From an uncultured Fidelibacterota bacterium (lineage in GTDB: Bacteria > Marinisomatota > Marinisomatia > Marinisomatales > UBA1611), in NCBI GenBank assembly GCA_913045415.1, contig CAJWPW010000068.1, positions 1-6,330 on the forward strand: DNA of 6,330 nucleotides. The letters run 5' to 3'. Under the pieces are notes generated by a model. That model worked only from the letters and a program-made list of their open reading frames with translations. It was not told the origin of the DNA and searched no databases. Shown here in pieces: positions 1 to 6,330 of the stretch (its first letter is position 1; each line of letters opens with the position of its first letter). The position numbers and the translations under genes are program-made.

Positions 1-78
1 TAAACGGTAATAAATTGGGAGAGATACATGACTTTAACTCAAGACTTGATTTTCAAATATACTAAATATTATCAATGA

Positions 79-1908
79 TTACATTTCAGCGTATTTTTCT
101 TTTTTCTTCTCAGATGCCCTTTTATTCTGATCCAATTCCATTTTTCTTAAACGAATCGAAAGAGGTGTTATTTCCACTAATTCATCTTCCGCGATGAATT
201 CAATGGATTGATCTAAAGAGAGAAGTTTTGGAGGACGAATCGTGACAGATGCATCCGTTCCGGATGCACGCATGTTTGTCAATTTTTTCTCCCGGGTAAT
301 GTTCACATTCAGGTCTTCAGAACGATTCCGTTCGCCAATGAGCATACCATCATAGACTTCTGTCCCCACGCTTACGAACAATTCGCCACGGTCCATCATA
401 CCCATGCAAGCATAAGCTGTTACTTTCCCATTCCGGTCTGCTACCAATGCGCCCGTATTACGTTGGGGAATACGACCAAACCAAGGAGCGAAACCGTCAA
501 AAAGTTTGTTCATAATTCCTGCACCTTGAGTATCTGTCATAAATTGACTCCGGAAACCGATCAATCCACGAGATGGGATGGAAAATTCCATATTTACCCT
601 ACCACTGCCATGATTTTGGAGATTGGTCATTCGCCCCTTTCTTTTTGATAACTTTTCTGTAATTATCCCCACTCTATCTTCTGGGATATCCAAGAAAACT
701 TTTTCCATGGGTTCCATTGTTTTTCCATTCTCTTCTTGGGTAATAACGTGTGGTTTAGAAACCATAAACTCATACCCTTCCCTACGCATGGTTTCTATCA
801 AAACAGCCATTTGGAGTTCACCCCGACCCCGAACTTCAAACACATCGACCCGTTCTGTTGGAAGGACATGGAGAGATACATTACTCAAAATCTCCTTTTG
901 CAATCTTTCGTGAATATGACGGGTGGTCAGGTAATTCCCTTCTTTCCCGGCAAAGGGACTGTTATTTACATAAAACAACATGGAAACGGTGGGCTCATCC
1001 ACTACGATCCGTGGTAAAGGTTCAGGATTTTCATTATCAGAGATGGTATCGCCAATAGTAATGCCATCTAATCCCGCAATGGCAATAATGTCCCCTGCTT
1101 CTAATTTTTCAACTTGGATTTTTTTAAGTCCTTTAAATGTGTATAAAGCAGAAAATTTATGGTGGTGCGTAATTCCTTTCTCTCCACAAAGCGCATATGA
1201 TGAATTCATTTCAAGCGTACCATTATTCAAACGACCAATAGCTATTTGCCCCACATAGGAATCATAATCCAGGTTGGTCACTAGAAATTGCGGGGTGTAA
1301 TTATCATCTGCAACCGGTCCAGGAATTCTTGATAAAATTGTATCGAAAAGTGGTTCAAGATCTGTTGATTTGTCATCCAATTTAATATGGGCCACACCTT
1401 CTTTAGCATTTGTATATAAAATAGGGAATTCTATCTGTTCATCAGTAGCATCCAAGTCAATAAACAGGTCATACACTTCATCCACAACTTCACTTATCCT
1501 AGCGTCCCCTCGATCAATTTTATTAATTATAAGAATAATTGGCAGGTTCTTATCCAGCGCCTTCTTTAAAACAAATCGAGTTTGAGGTAAAGGGCCTTCA
1601 CTGGAGTCAACAAGTAACAAAGCACCATCTACCAGATTCAGACTTCGTTCCACTTCACCTCCAAAATCTGCGTGACCCGGCGTATCCATAATGTTGATCT
1701 TGATATTTTTGAAATTGATCGCGGTATTCTTGGCCGTAATTGTAATACCACGCTCTTTTTCAAGATCCATGGAGTCCATTATACGGTCTTCCACTTGTTG
1801 ATGTGCCTTAAAGGTGCCACTCTGTTTTAGCATACCGTCAACGAGGGTCGTTTTCCCGTGGTCCACATGGGCAATTATTGCAATATTTCTAAAATTTTCT
1901 TTTCTCAT
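79..1908 (-). CDS. typA: Translational GTPase TypA/BipA (50S subunit assembly factor)
   Basis: This is a ribosome-binding GTPase of the EF-G/LepA superfamily. In other bacteria it helps 50S subunit maturation and growth at low temperature or under stress, and it acts in the cytoplasm on the ribosome. The 609-residue length is normal for the family. Visible GTPase motifs are the P-loop AHVDHGKTT (13-21), switch I ERGITI (52-57), DTPGHAD (75-81) and NKID (129-132). The G5 position reads TNAKEG (166-171) rather than the more usual SA-type motif. Domain II follows at about 205-290, then EF-G-like domains III and V, with VRGRGELQMAVLIE at 359-372, and the TypA-specific C-terminal domain (SRGLIGFRSQF at 446-456). 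The C-terminus is rich in Lys and Glu. The start is the family-typical MRKENFRNIAIIAHVDHGKT; only a weak AAGAAG lies upstream. It sits 110 nt after deaD on the same strand and may be cotranscribed with it. The gene is intact. Confidence 0.97.
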   Translation of the reverse strand: MRKENFRNIAIIAHVDHGKTTLVDGMLKQSGTFKAHQQVEDRIMDSMDLEKERGITITAKNTAINFKNIKINIMDTPGHADFGGEVERSLNLVDGALLLVDSSEGPLPQTRFVLKKALDKNLPIILIINKIDRGDARISEVVDEVYDLFIDLDATDEQIEFPILYTNAKEGVAHIKLDDKSTDLEPLFDTILSRIPGPVADDNYTPQFLVTNLDYDSYVGQIAIGRLNNGTLEMNSSYALCGEKGITHHHKFSALYTFKGLKKIQVEKLEAGDIIAIAGLDGITIGDTISDNENPEPLPRIVVDEPTVSMLFYVNNSPFAGKEGNYLTTRHIHERLQKEILSNVSLHVLPTERVDVFEVRGRGELQMAVLIETMRREGYEFMVSKPHVITQEENGKTMEPMEKVFLDIPEDRVGIITEKLSKRKGRMTNLQNHGSGRVNMEFSIPSRGLIGFRSQFMTDTQGAGIMNKLFDGFAPWFGRIPQRNTGALVADRNGKVTAYACMGMMDRGELFVSVGTEVYDGMLIGERNRSEDLNVNITREKKLTNMRASGTDASVTIRPPKLLSLDQSIEFIAEDELVEITPLSIRLRKMELDQNKRASEKKKEKYAEM

Positions 1909-2018
1909 GATGTCTTCTTAAAATAATTGAATTGGGGTAAAATTTAGCGGCGAAAGTTCATGCTTTAGGGATATGTTAAAAAGAGATATTTGACACCCTT
2001 TCAAAAGATAAGAAAAAA

Positions 2019-3791
2019 TTAATTTTTCCGGTTTTTTCGTTTACTTTTTCCGCCTTTACCCTTTTGATTTTTTTTACCACGAAATTTTTGATCTCGGCCG
2101 CCTTTTTTCTTTTTCCTTCCTGTAAAGAAATCATCTTTTTTGGATGGTGCCCTATTTGGCAATTCTTTGGAGATTTCAACAGAGAGTGCAACATCTTCAA
2201 ATGTTTCCTTATTTAAGGCCTTTATAATGTCATTTTTCCGATTATCTTCAATTTCAAAGAAAGAGAATTTTTTCATAATATCGATACTGCCAATCACAGC
2301 ATCTTTTGAATCCATTGCTTCATTTATTAATCCCATGAGTCGATTGGGCGTCAATTTATTCCGAGTACCTACATTGATAAAGATTGTTGCAAATTTTGAT
2401 CTTTGGCGTTCAGACCGATTCTTCCTTTCACGAGGTTCTCTAGTATCCCTTTTATTTTTTCCACTGGATATGTTTATATCACGTGCATTTTTATAATAGG
2501 ACAAATAGCGGTTGAATTCTGCTGAAACAAAATGTTTGATTAGAGTTTCTCGATCGAACGAAACTAACTTTTCATAAATATTATCTAAAAATGGCCCAAT
2601 CTGTTCTTCATTCACTTCTACTTTTTCAATTTTATCAATGAGTGCATAAAGGCGTTTTTCGCAAATATCCCGACCACTTGGAGCTAACTCTTTTGAAAAA
2701 GAAATTCCTGAAATCCGTTCGATTTCTTTCAGTTTTCGCATATCTCGAGTATGAATAATAGCAATGGATATTCCACTTTTTCCGGCTCGCCCTGTCCGAC
2801 CACTACGATGTACATATACTTCCGGGTCATCAGGCAAACTATAATTAATAATATGGGTTATATCATTTACATCTAATCCACGGGCAGCAACATCTGTGGC
2901 TACCAATACTTGTAAACTACGACGTCTGAATTTCCCCATTACTTCATCCCGTTGTGATTGGGAGAGATCACCATGGATCGCATCAGCATTATAACCATCA
3001 TGCATTAATTTATTGGCAATTTCCTTAGTTTCACGACGGGTTCGACAAAAAACGATTCCATAGATATTGGGATTCATATCTGCGATTCTTTTGAGTACCT
3101 CGTAACGATCCTTCGCATGTACCATATAATTCACATGTTTAATATTTTCTGCTCCAATATTCTTGCGTGCCACAGCTATTTCCACTGGGTTTTTCATGAA
3201 TTTCCGGGTAATAGAAACAATCTTTTTGGACATGGTTGCAGAAAAAAGAAGTGTTTGTTTCTCATTTGGTGTATTCTCCAGAATAGCGTCCAATTCTTCC
3301 TTGAATCCCATGGTGAGCATTTCGTCAGCTTCATCTAAAACTACTCTTTCAATATTCTCAACAAATAATTTTTTCCGATTGATTAAATCTCGTGTTCTTC
3401 CAGGTGTTCCTACAACAATCTGTGCACCTTTTTTAAGTGCTCTTATCTGAGAATGAATCTTTTCACCACCATACACTGCAAGTATGTTTACCCCTTTCAA
3501 GTATTTCGAATAGCTGATTAGGTCACGAGTGATTTGTACGCAGAGCTCCCGTGTAGGGCATAATACTATTGTTTGAGTATTCTTATTATCAGGATTTGCT
3601 AAATGGATAGCTGGCAACCCAAATGCCGCAGTTTTTCCAGTTCCTGTTTGAGCTGTTGCAATTATATCCTGATGGGATGACATTAAGTGAGGAATGGTTT
3701 CAGATTGGATTGGCGTGGGAGTTTCAAACCCTAATTCATGTACGGCTGTAATGATATTTTGATGCAGACCAAAATTTTCGAATGTACTCAT
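2019..3791 (-). CDS. deaD: DEAD-box ATP-dependent RNA helicase, DeaD/CsdA type
   Basis: This ATP-dependent RNA helicase probably unwinds structured rRNA and mRNA during ribosome assembly, especially in the cold. The protein has 590 residues. The helicase core shows the Q motif (GFETPTPIQ, 21-29), Walker A AQTGTGKT (47-54), PTREL (79-83), TPGR (129-132), DEAD (153-156), SAT (184-186), ATDVAARGLD (298-307) and HRSGRTGRAG (328-337). A helical region at about 370-440 lies where DeaD proteins have their dimerisation domain. After a charged linker (about 443-466), residues 467-542 match a DbpA/CsdA-type RNA-binding domain (FINVGTRNKL, GSIDIMKKFSFFEI). A strongly basic Lys/Arg/Gly tail occupies 550-590. 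The C-terminal half resembles FCB-group homologues from memory. The start MSTFENFGL is family-typical, but no Shine-Dalgarno is visible; the upstream bases are A/T-rich. RhlE is the alternative family name, but the RNA-binding domain favours DeaD. Confidence 0.94.
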   Translation of the reverse strand: MSTFENFGLHQNIITAVHELGFETPTPIQSETIPHLMSSHQDIIATAQTGTGKTAAFGLPAIHLANPDNKNTQTIVLCPTRELCVQITRDLISYSKYLKGVNILAVYGGEKIHSQIRALKKGAQIVVGTPGRTRDLINRKKLFVENIERVVLDEADEMLTMGFKEELDAILENTPNEKQTLLFSATMSKKIVSITRKFMKNPVEIAVARKNIGAENIKHVNYMVHAKDRYEVLKRIADMNPNIYGIVFCRTRRETKEIANKLMHDGYNADAIHGDLSQSQRDEVMGKFRRRSLQVLVATDVAARGLDVNDITHIINYSLPDDPEVYVHRSGRTGRAGKSGISIAIIHTRDMRKLKEIERISGISFSKELAPSGRDICEKRLYALIDKIEKVEVNEEQIGPFLDNIYEKLVSFDRETLIKHFVSAEFNRYLSYYKNARDINISSGKNKRDTREPRERKNRSERQRSKFATIFINVGTRNKLTPNRLMGLINEAMDSKDAVIGSIDIMKKFSFFEIEDNRKNDIIKALNKETFEDVALSVEISKELPNRAPSKKDDFFTGRKKKKGGRDQKFRGKKNQKGKGGKSKRKNRKN

Positions 3792-3822
3792 AAATAAGTT
3801 TTACCGGTGTGGATGATAGTGT

Positions 3823-3837
3823 CTTCGTAAAACGAAG
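3823..3837 (-). repeat. Perfect 6-bp hairpin in the presumed deaD leader
   Basis: CTTCGT and ACGAAG are perfect reverse complements separated by three A residues (TTT on the minus strand). The hairpin ends about 32 nt upstream of the deaD ATG, so it would fall in the 5' untranslated region of any deaD transcript that starts further up. No T-run follows it on the minus strand, so it does not look like a terminator. A regulatory role is inference only. Confidence 0.4.
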
Positions 3838-3839
3838 CT

Positions 3840-3877
3840 AAAAATGTGGTGCGGAAGTTCGCCTGAATTGAACACCA
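3840..3877 (-). terminator. Weak terminator-like stem with T-run, spuC-deaD gap
   Basis: Read on the minus strand, TGGTG (3877-3873) can pair with CACCA (3851-3847). An inner TTC/GAA pairing adds to the stem across a 6-nt asymmetric bulge, and a TTTTT run (3844-3840) follows two bases later. This could end the puuD-spuC transcript about 120 nt after the spuC stop, or act as an attenuator in a deaD leader. The stem is short and interrupted, so the call is tentative. Confidence 0.25.
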
Positions 3878-3995
3878 TAAATAGGGATATTTAATATTGT
3901 ATTAGGGATTAGGAAGCTGGAGCCTTGGACGAATAAATGGTTTCGTTGAATGTTAAATTGAATAACTATGCATTAAATTTAAATTATTCTATTAT

Positions 3996-5357
3996 TTATG
4001 AATTAATTTTCTCCCAAGTCAGATCCAAACATAACTTTGCTTTTTCAATCAACTCATTAATTTCTGAATGGGAAATAACTAAAGGAGGGCATATGATCAT
4101 GGCATCGCCAACAGCCCGCATGATAAGCCCATTATTGAAACAGAAATCACGGCAAATCGTGCCGACATTTTGATCTGATGGGTAAGATGTTTTAGTATTT
4201 TTGTCTTTTACCAATTCCAATGCACCTACCATGCCCAGACCTCTTGCTTCACCTACCATTGGATGGTCTCCTAATGCCAGCCATTTTTTTTGAAGATAAG
4301 GACTTAATTCATTTTTAACTTTTTCTATAATTTTTTCATCTTTTAAAATGCGGATATTTTCTAATGCCACTGCGCATGCTGCAGGATGGCCAGAATAGGT
4401 AAATCCGTGATTAAAATCGCTCCCCTTATTGATCACAGTTTCCGCTACACGATCCCCAACCATTAGACCACCAATGGGCAAATACCCAGATGACAGTCCT
4501 TTGGCAATGGGCATGAGATCTGCTTCGATATCAAAATACTCTGAACCAAACCATTCGCCAAGACGACCAAATCCACAGATCACTTCATCTACAATCAATA
4601 GAATCCCATATTTTTTACAGATCCGTTGAATTTCGGGCCAATAGGTATCTGGCGGAATGATCACCCCGCCGGCACCCTGAACCGGTTCAGCTATAAAGGC
4701 TGCAACACGATCTTCCCCAATCTCTCTGATACGTATTTCTAAAGCCTGGGCAGTTTTCAATCCGAATTCTTCGGGATCCATTTCGCTGCCGCTGCGATAC
4801 CAATAGGGTTGGGCAATATGTTCAATATCGTGCAATATGCCACCTTGGGCATGCATCCCTTTCATTCCACCAAGGCTGGAACCGGCAACGGTACTACCAT
4901 GATAAGCGTTTTCCCGACTTATAATGACCGTTTTCTCTGGTTTTCCTTCTAATGTCCAAAAGTGACGAACCATCCTAACAACTGTGTCGTTTGCCTCAGA
5001 ACCAGAATTCGTGAAAAATACATGGTTGAATTGGGGTGGAGATATATCCACCAATGCTTTTGATAACTCGATTGCTGGTGGGTGTGTTGTCTGGAAAAAG
5101 TTATTATAATAAGGTAATTCTTGCATTTGATTTGTGGCAGCATCCACTAATTCCTGCCGTCCATACCCCACATTCACGCACCAAAGTCCCGCCATACCAT
5201 CCAGGATTTTGTTCCCATCGGAATCCCATAGATATACACCATCTGCATGGGTAATTATTCGCGTCCCCTTTTCCATTAATGCTTTGTGATCCGTAAAAGG
5301 ATGAATATGATGTTGCCCATCTATATCTTGCAACTGCTGTGTATTATAACTTGCCAT
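3996..5357 (-). CDS. spuC: Putrescine-pyruvate aminotransferase, SpuC-like (class III, PLP-dependent)
   Basis: This class III aminotransferase most likely moves the amino group of putrescine (perhaps also other diamines) to pyruvate, giving 4-aminobutanal and alanine. The 453 residues align from end to end with my memory of Pseudomonas SpuC. Shared blocks include GLWCVNVGYGR (57-67), HVFFTNSGSEANDT (112-125), QGAGGVIIPPDTYWP (227-241) and LIMRAVGDAMII (411-422). The predicted PLP lysine is K286 in LMPIAKGLSSGY. D257 (VDEVICGFGR) should contact the pyridine nitrogen, Y152-H153-G154 should stack on the ring, T320 in HGFTYSGHP should bind the phosphate, and R414 is the likely carboxylate-binding arginine. 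It starts 15 nt after the puuD stop and is preceded by a strong AAAGGAA, so the two genes are almost certainly an operon. Class III enzymes vary in amine specificity, and a beta-alanine or other omega-amine substrate cannot be excluded. Confidence 0.92.
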   Translation of the reverse strand: MASYNTQQLQDIDGQHHIHPFTDHKALMEKGTRIITHADGVYLWDSDGNKILDGMAGLWCVNVGYGRQELVDAATNQMQELPYYNNFFQTTHPPAIELSKALVDISPPQFNHVFFTNSGSEANDTVVRMVRHFWTLEGKPEKTVIISRENAYHGSTVAGSSLGGMKGMHAQGGILHDIEHIAQPYWYRSGSEMDPEEFGLKTAQALEIRIREIGEDRVAAFIAEPVQGAGGVIIPPDTYWPEIQRICKKYGILLIVDEVICGFGRLGEWFGSEYFDIEADLMPIAKGLSSGYLPIGGLMVGDRVAETVINKGSDFNHGFTYSGHPAACAVALENIRILKDEKIIEKVKNELSPYLQKKWLALGDHPMVGEARGLGMVGALELVKDKNTKTSYPSDQNVGTICRDFCFNNGLIMRAVGDAMIICPPLVISHSEINELIEKAKLCLDLTWEKINS

Positions 5358-5362
5358 TATTC

Positions 5363-5369
5363 TTCCTTT
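5363..5369 (-). promoter_or_regulatory. Strong Shine-Dalgarno for spuC
   Basis: AAAGGAA on the minus strand has its AGGA core 6 nt before the ATG at 5357. It lies wholly in the short gap between puuD and spuC and fixes the spuC start. It is the only strong ribosome binding site among the five starts in the window. Confidence 0.75.
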
Positions 5370-5372
5370 TAA

Positions 5373-6113
5373 TTATCCATGAGTAATACATGCATCGCCA
5401 AATTTTTCAAATATTGATTTATAAAATGGAGTCTTCATAACCTTCCATTCAGGATGCCATTGAACAGCCAATGCAAACGATGGAGAATCAGTGACTGAAA
5501 ATGATTCCACTAACCCATCTTGTGAGGTGGCTTCAACGGTTAGTCCATTTCCCAATTGATTAATCCCCTGCCAGTGAACCGAATTAACCCATGGCTTTTT
5601 ATCATCAGAAATTTTGTCCAAGATCCCATGAGAGGTGATAGAAATTTTATGAGCAAATCCATATTGCCCGTCCAAATCCAAAGTAGAATCTTCCCTGTGA
5701 TCCATCATATCCGGGACACTGTGAACCTTTTGATGGAGAGTACCTCCCAAAGCTACATTCATTTCCTGAAACCCTCGACAAATAGCTAGTATCGGTACTC
5801 CGAAATCAACTGCATCTTTTATCAAGGGTAACATTGTGGCATCACGTTTGGGATCATGCTTTGTTCCATCATCACTTTCAGGGCCTCCATAATGATGAGG
5901 CTCAATATTCGAATAACTTCCTGTAAACAGAATGCCATCCAGACTTTCTAAAAGTTTTTGCCGGTGGAGTTTGTTTCCAATTGCAGGAATTAATAGAGGT
6001 AATCCATTGAATACATTCGAAATAGCAGCAATATATTTGTCACCTGCCTGATGATAATAATGGGCACCCAGTTTCTCAAAACAAGTAGATATTCCAATTA
6101 GAGGGTTATTCAT
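5373..6113 (-). CDS. puuD: Gamma-glutamyl-GABA hydrolase, PuuD/SpuA-like (peptidase C26)
   Basis: This class I glutamine-amidotransferase-like hydrolase is predicted to release GABA and glutamate from gamma-glutamyl-GABA, the last step of the gamma-glutamylated putrescine pathway in the cytoplasm. The 246 residues are close to E. coli PuuD (about 254). The nucleophile C112 lies in AICRGFQE (110-117). The remaining triad residues are H220 and E222 in VQWHPEW (217-223). Other family blocks are the N-terminal NPLIGI, LDGILFTGSYSNIEPHHYG (58-76), DPKRD (87-91), HRED (139-142), WVNSVHWQG (175-183) and DGLVESFSV (199-207). E. coli has Gly where W181 sits. No Shine-Dalgarno is seen, and the start is chosen by match to the family N-terminus. 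The gene is first in the puuD-spuC operon and divergent from the puuA-like gene. Other C26 hydrolases exist, but the neighbours support a polyamine role. Confidence 0.92.
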   Translation of the reverse strand: MNNPLIGISTCFEKLGAHYYHQAGDKYIAAISNVFNGLPLLIPAIGNKLHRQKLLESLDGILFTGSYSNIEPHHYGGPESDDGTKHDPKRDATMLPLIKDAVDFGVPILAICRGFQEMNVALGGTLHQKVHSVPDMMDHREDSTLDLDGQYGFAHKISITSHGILDKISDDKKPWVNSVHWQGINQLGNGLTVEATSQDGLVESFSVTDSPSFALAVQWHPEWKVMKTPFYKSIFEKFGDACITHG

Positions 6114-6137
6114 AGTTAAAATTATCGTTTTAGACTC

Positions 6138-6157
6138 AATGCTTGCTGCAAAGCATT
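6138..6157. promoter_or_regulatory. Palindrome, candidate operator between divergent puuD and puuA-like genes
   Basis: AATGCTT and AAGCATT form a perfect 7-bp inverted repeat around the 6-bp spacer GCTGCA. It lies 24 bp upstream of the puuD start and about 57 bp upstream of the puuA-like start. A dyad of this size between two divergent genes of one pathway suits a dimeric regulator that controls both. No regulator gene is visible in the window, so its identity is unknown. It could also be a simple hairpin in the puuD leader. Confidence 0.4.
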
Positions 6158-6186
6158 TGATTTGTTAGTCTTTGTATAGATATAGC
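6157..6186 (+). promoter_or_regulatory. Possible promoter of the puuA-like gene
   Basis: TTGATT (6157-6162) and TATAGC (6181-6186) each match four of six bases of the sigma70-type consensus with an 18-bp spacer. Initiation would fall roughly 20 nt before the ATG. The -35 box abuts the right arm of the palindrome, so a bound regulator would affect it. Promoter rules differ in FCB-group bacteria, so this is a weak call. Confidence 0.25.
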
Positions 6187-6214
6187 ACGATAATTTAAAT
6201 ATAAGAACAATCTC

Positions 6215-6330
6215 ATGGCACATATAAAACCTGATCATCACAACCGATTTCTGAAAAAATATTCAGATTTAAAAAGCATAGATCTCTTAATTGCAGACTT
6301 AAATGGTGTTTTACGTGGTAAACGTATCCA
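6215..6330 (+). CDS. puuA: Glutamine-synthetase-like gamma-glutamylputrescine synthetase, N-terminus (partial)
   Basis: Only the first 38 codons and two bases of the next are present; the gene runs off the right edge. The reading frame from ATG is open to the end. The segment LLIADLNGVLRGKRI (residues 24-38) matches the N-terminal signature of PuuA/SpuB enzymes (E. coli PuuA has TDLNGCFRGKRIP from memory). These enzymes use ATP to join glutamate to putrescine in the first step of the gamma-glutamylated pathway. The gene is divergent from puuD, which encodes the last step, and this supports the assignment. Only a weak AAGAA lies upstream of the start. Other glutamine-synthetase-like ligases share the DxNGxxRGK motif, so the exact amine substrate is uncertain. 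Confidence 0.8.
   Translation, partial: MAHIKPDHHNRFLKKYSDLKSIDLLIADLNGVLRGKRI

Larger units (their letters stand above)
3792..3995. other. Intergenic region between spuC and deaD (204 nt)
   Basis: This is the space between the end of the aminotransferase gene and the start of deaD. No credible ORF or RNA gene is seen. The spuC-proximal part (about 3955-3995) is almost pure A/T and includes the palindrome AATTTAAATT. The deaD-proximal part carries two inverted repeats, described separately. A deaD promoter should lie here. A TACAAT hexamer on the minus strand near 3895-3903 is a possible -10 box, but no matching -35 box is seen. Confidence 0.5.

Noticed and set aside
1..29. Possible start of another minus-strand gene (MYLSQFITV... 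from an ATG at 29)
   Set aside because: Only nine codons are visible, with no Shine-Dalgarno and no recognisable motif. It could be a real downstream gene, but the window cannot show it.
28..78. Short plus-strand ORF (MTLTQDLIFKYTKYYQ)
   Set aside because: It has 16 codons, no convincing ribosome site and no known match; such ORFs are expected by chance in AT-rich DNA.
463..1585. Several plus-strand ORFs of 60-100 codons opposite typA
   Set aside because: They lie antisense to a gene with complete, conserved GTPase motifs and show no domain of their own.
1909..2018. Terminator or promoter between deaD and typA
   Set aside because: Only a 4-bp AAAG/CTTT stem and an isolated TTGAAA box were found, without a T-run or a properly spaced -10 box.
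1976..2200. 74-codon minus-strand ORF overlapping the end of deaD
   Set aside because: It is out of frame inside the Lys-rich deaD tail. Its Lys-rich composition follows from the A-rich DNA there, and deaD is clearly the real frame.
3960..3989. Inverted repeat GAATAA/TTATTC just after the spuC stop
   Set aside because: The arms are six nearly all A/T pairs with an 18-nt AT-rich loop and no T-run; this is expected by chance and too weak for a terminator.
6132..6171. Outer AGACT/AGTCT arms around the puuD-puuA palindrome
   Set aside because: The arms are only 5 bp and lie at unequal distances (1 and 9 nt) from the inner repeat, so a nested dyad is not supported.

Overview
The window is a compact, AT-rich stretch of bacterial chromosome. 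It holds four complete genes on the minus strand and the first 38 codons of a fifth on the plus strand. No IS element, CRISPR array, tRNA, rRNA or phage gene is visible. The lineage is not certain. The DEAD-box helicase carries a C-terminal half (an 'EICEKRLY..LIDKIEKVEVNEEQI' type region, then an 'FINVGTRNKL' type RNA-binding domain) that from memory resembles Bacteroidetes/FCB-group proteins. Most starts lack a strong Shine-Dalgarno. Together with the low GC, this fits a free-living, possibly marine, FCB-type bacterium. That placement is inference.

Left half (79-3791, minus strand): deaD, a DEAD-box RNA helicase with a DbpA-type RNA-binding domain, lies upstream of typA/bipA, a ribosome-associated translational GTPase. 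The 110-nt gap between them has no convincing terminator. In other bacteria both families act in 50S subunit assembly and growth in the cold, so the pair may be a ribosome-biogenesis unit. The 204-nt region before deaD holds two small inverted repeats that could fold in a leader RNA or act as a weak terminator.

Right half (3996-6330): a polyamine-catabolism locus. A gamma-glutamyl-GABA hydrolase (puuD/spuA type) is followed after 15 nt by a putrescine-pyruvate aminotransferase (spuC type) with a strong ribosome binding site. Divergent from them, across a 101-bp intergenic region, starts a glutamine-synthetase-like gene whose visible N-terminus matches gamma-glutamylputrescine synthetase (puuA/spuB). 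The gene content resembles the spuA-spuB-spuC genes of Pseudomonas, with spuB turned around. The genes point to putrescine use by gamma-glutamylation and by direct transamination, ending in GABA. The shared intergenic region contains a perfect 7-bp inverted repeat with a 6-bp spacer, a reasonable candidate for a regulator site.

All four complete genes look intact. The window is mostly ordinary metabolism and housekeeping. The points worth a second look are the divergent polyamine layout with its palindrome, and the possible deaD leader structure.
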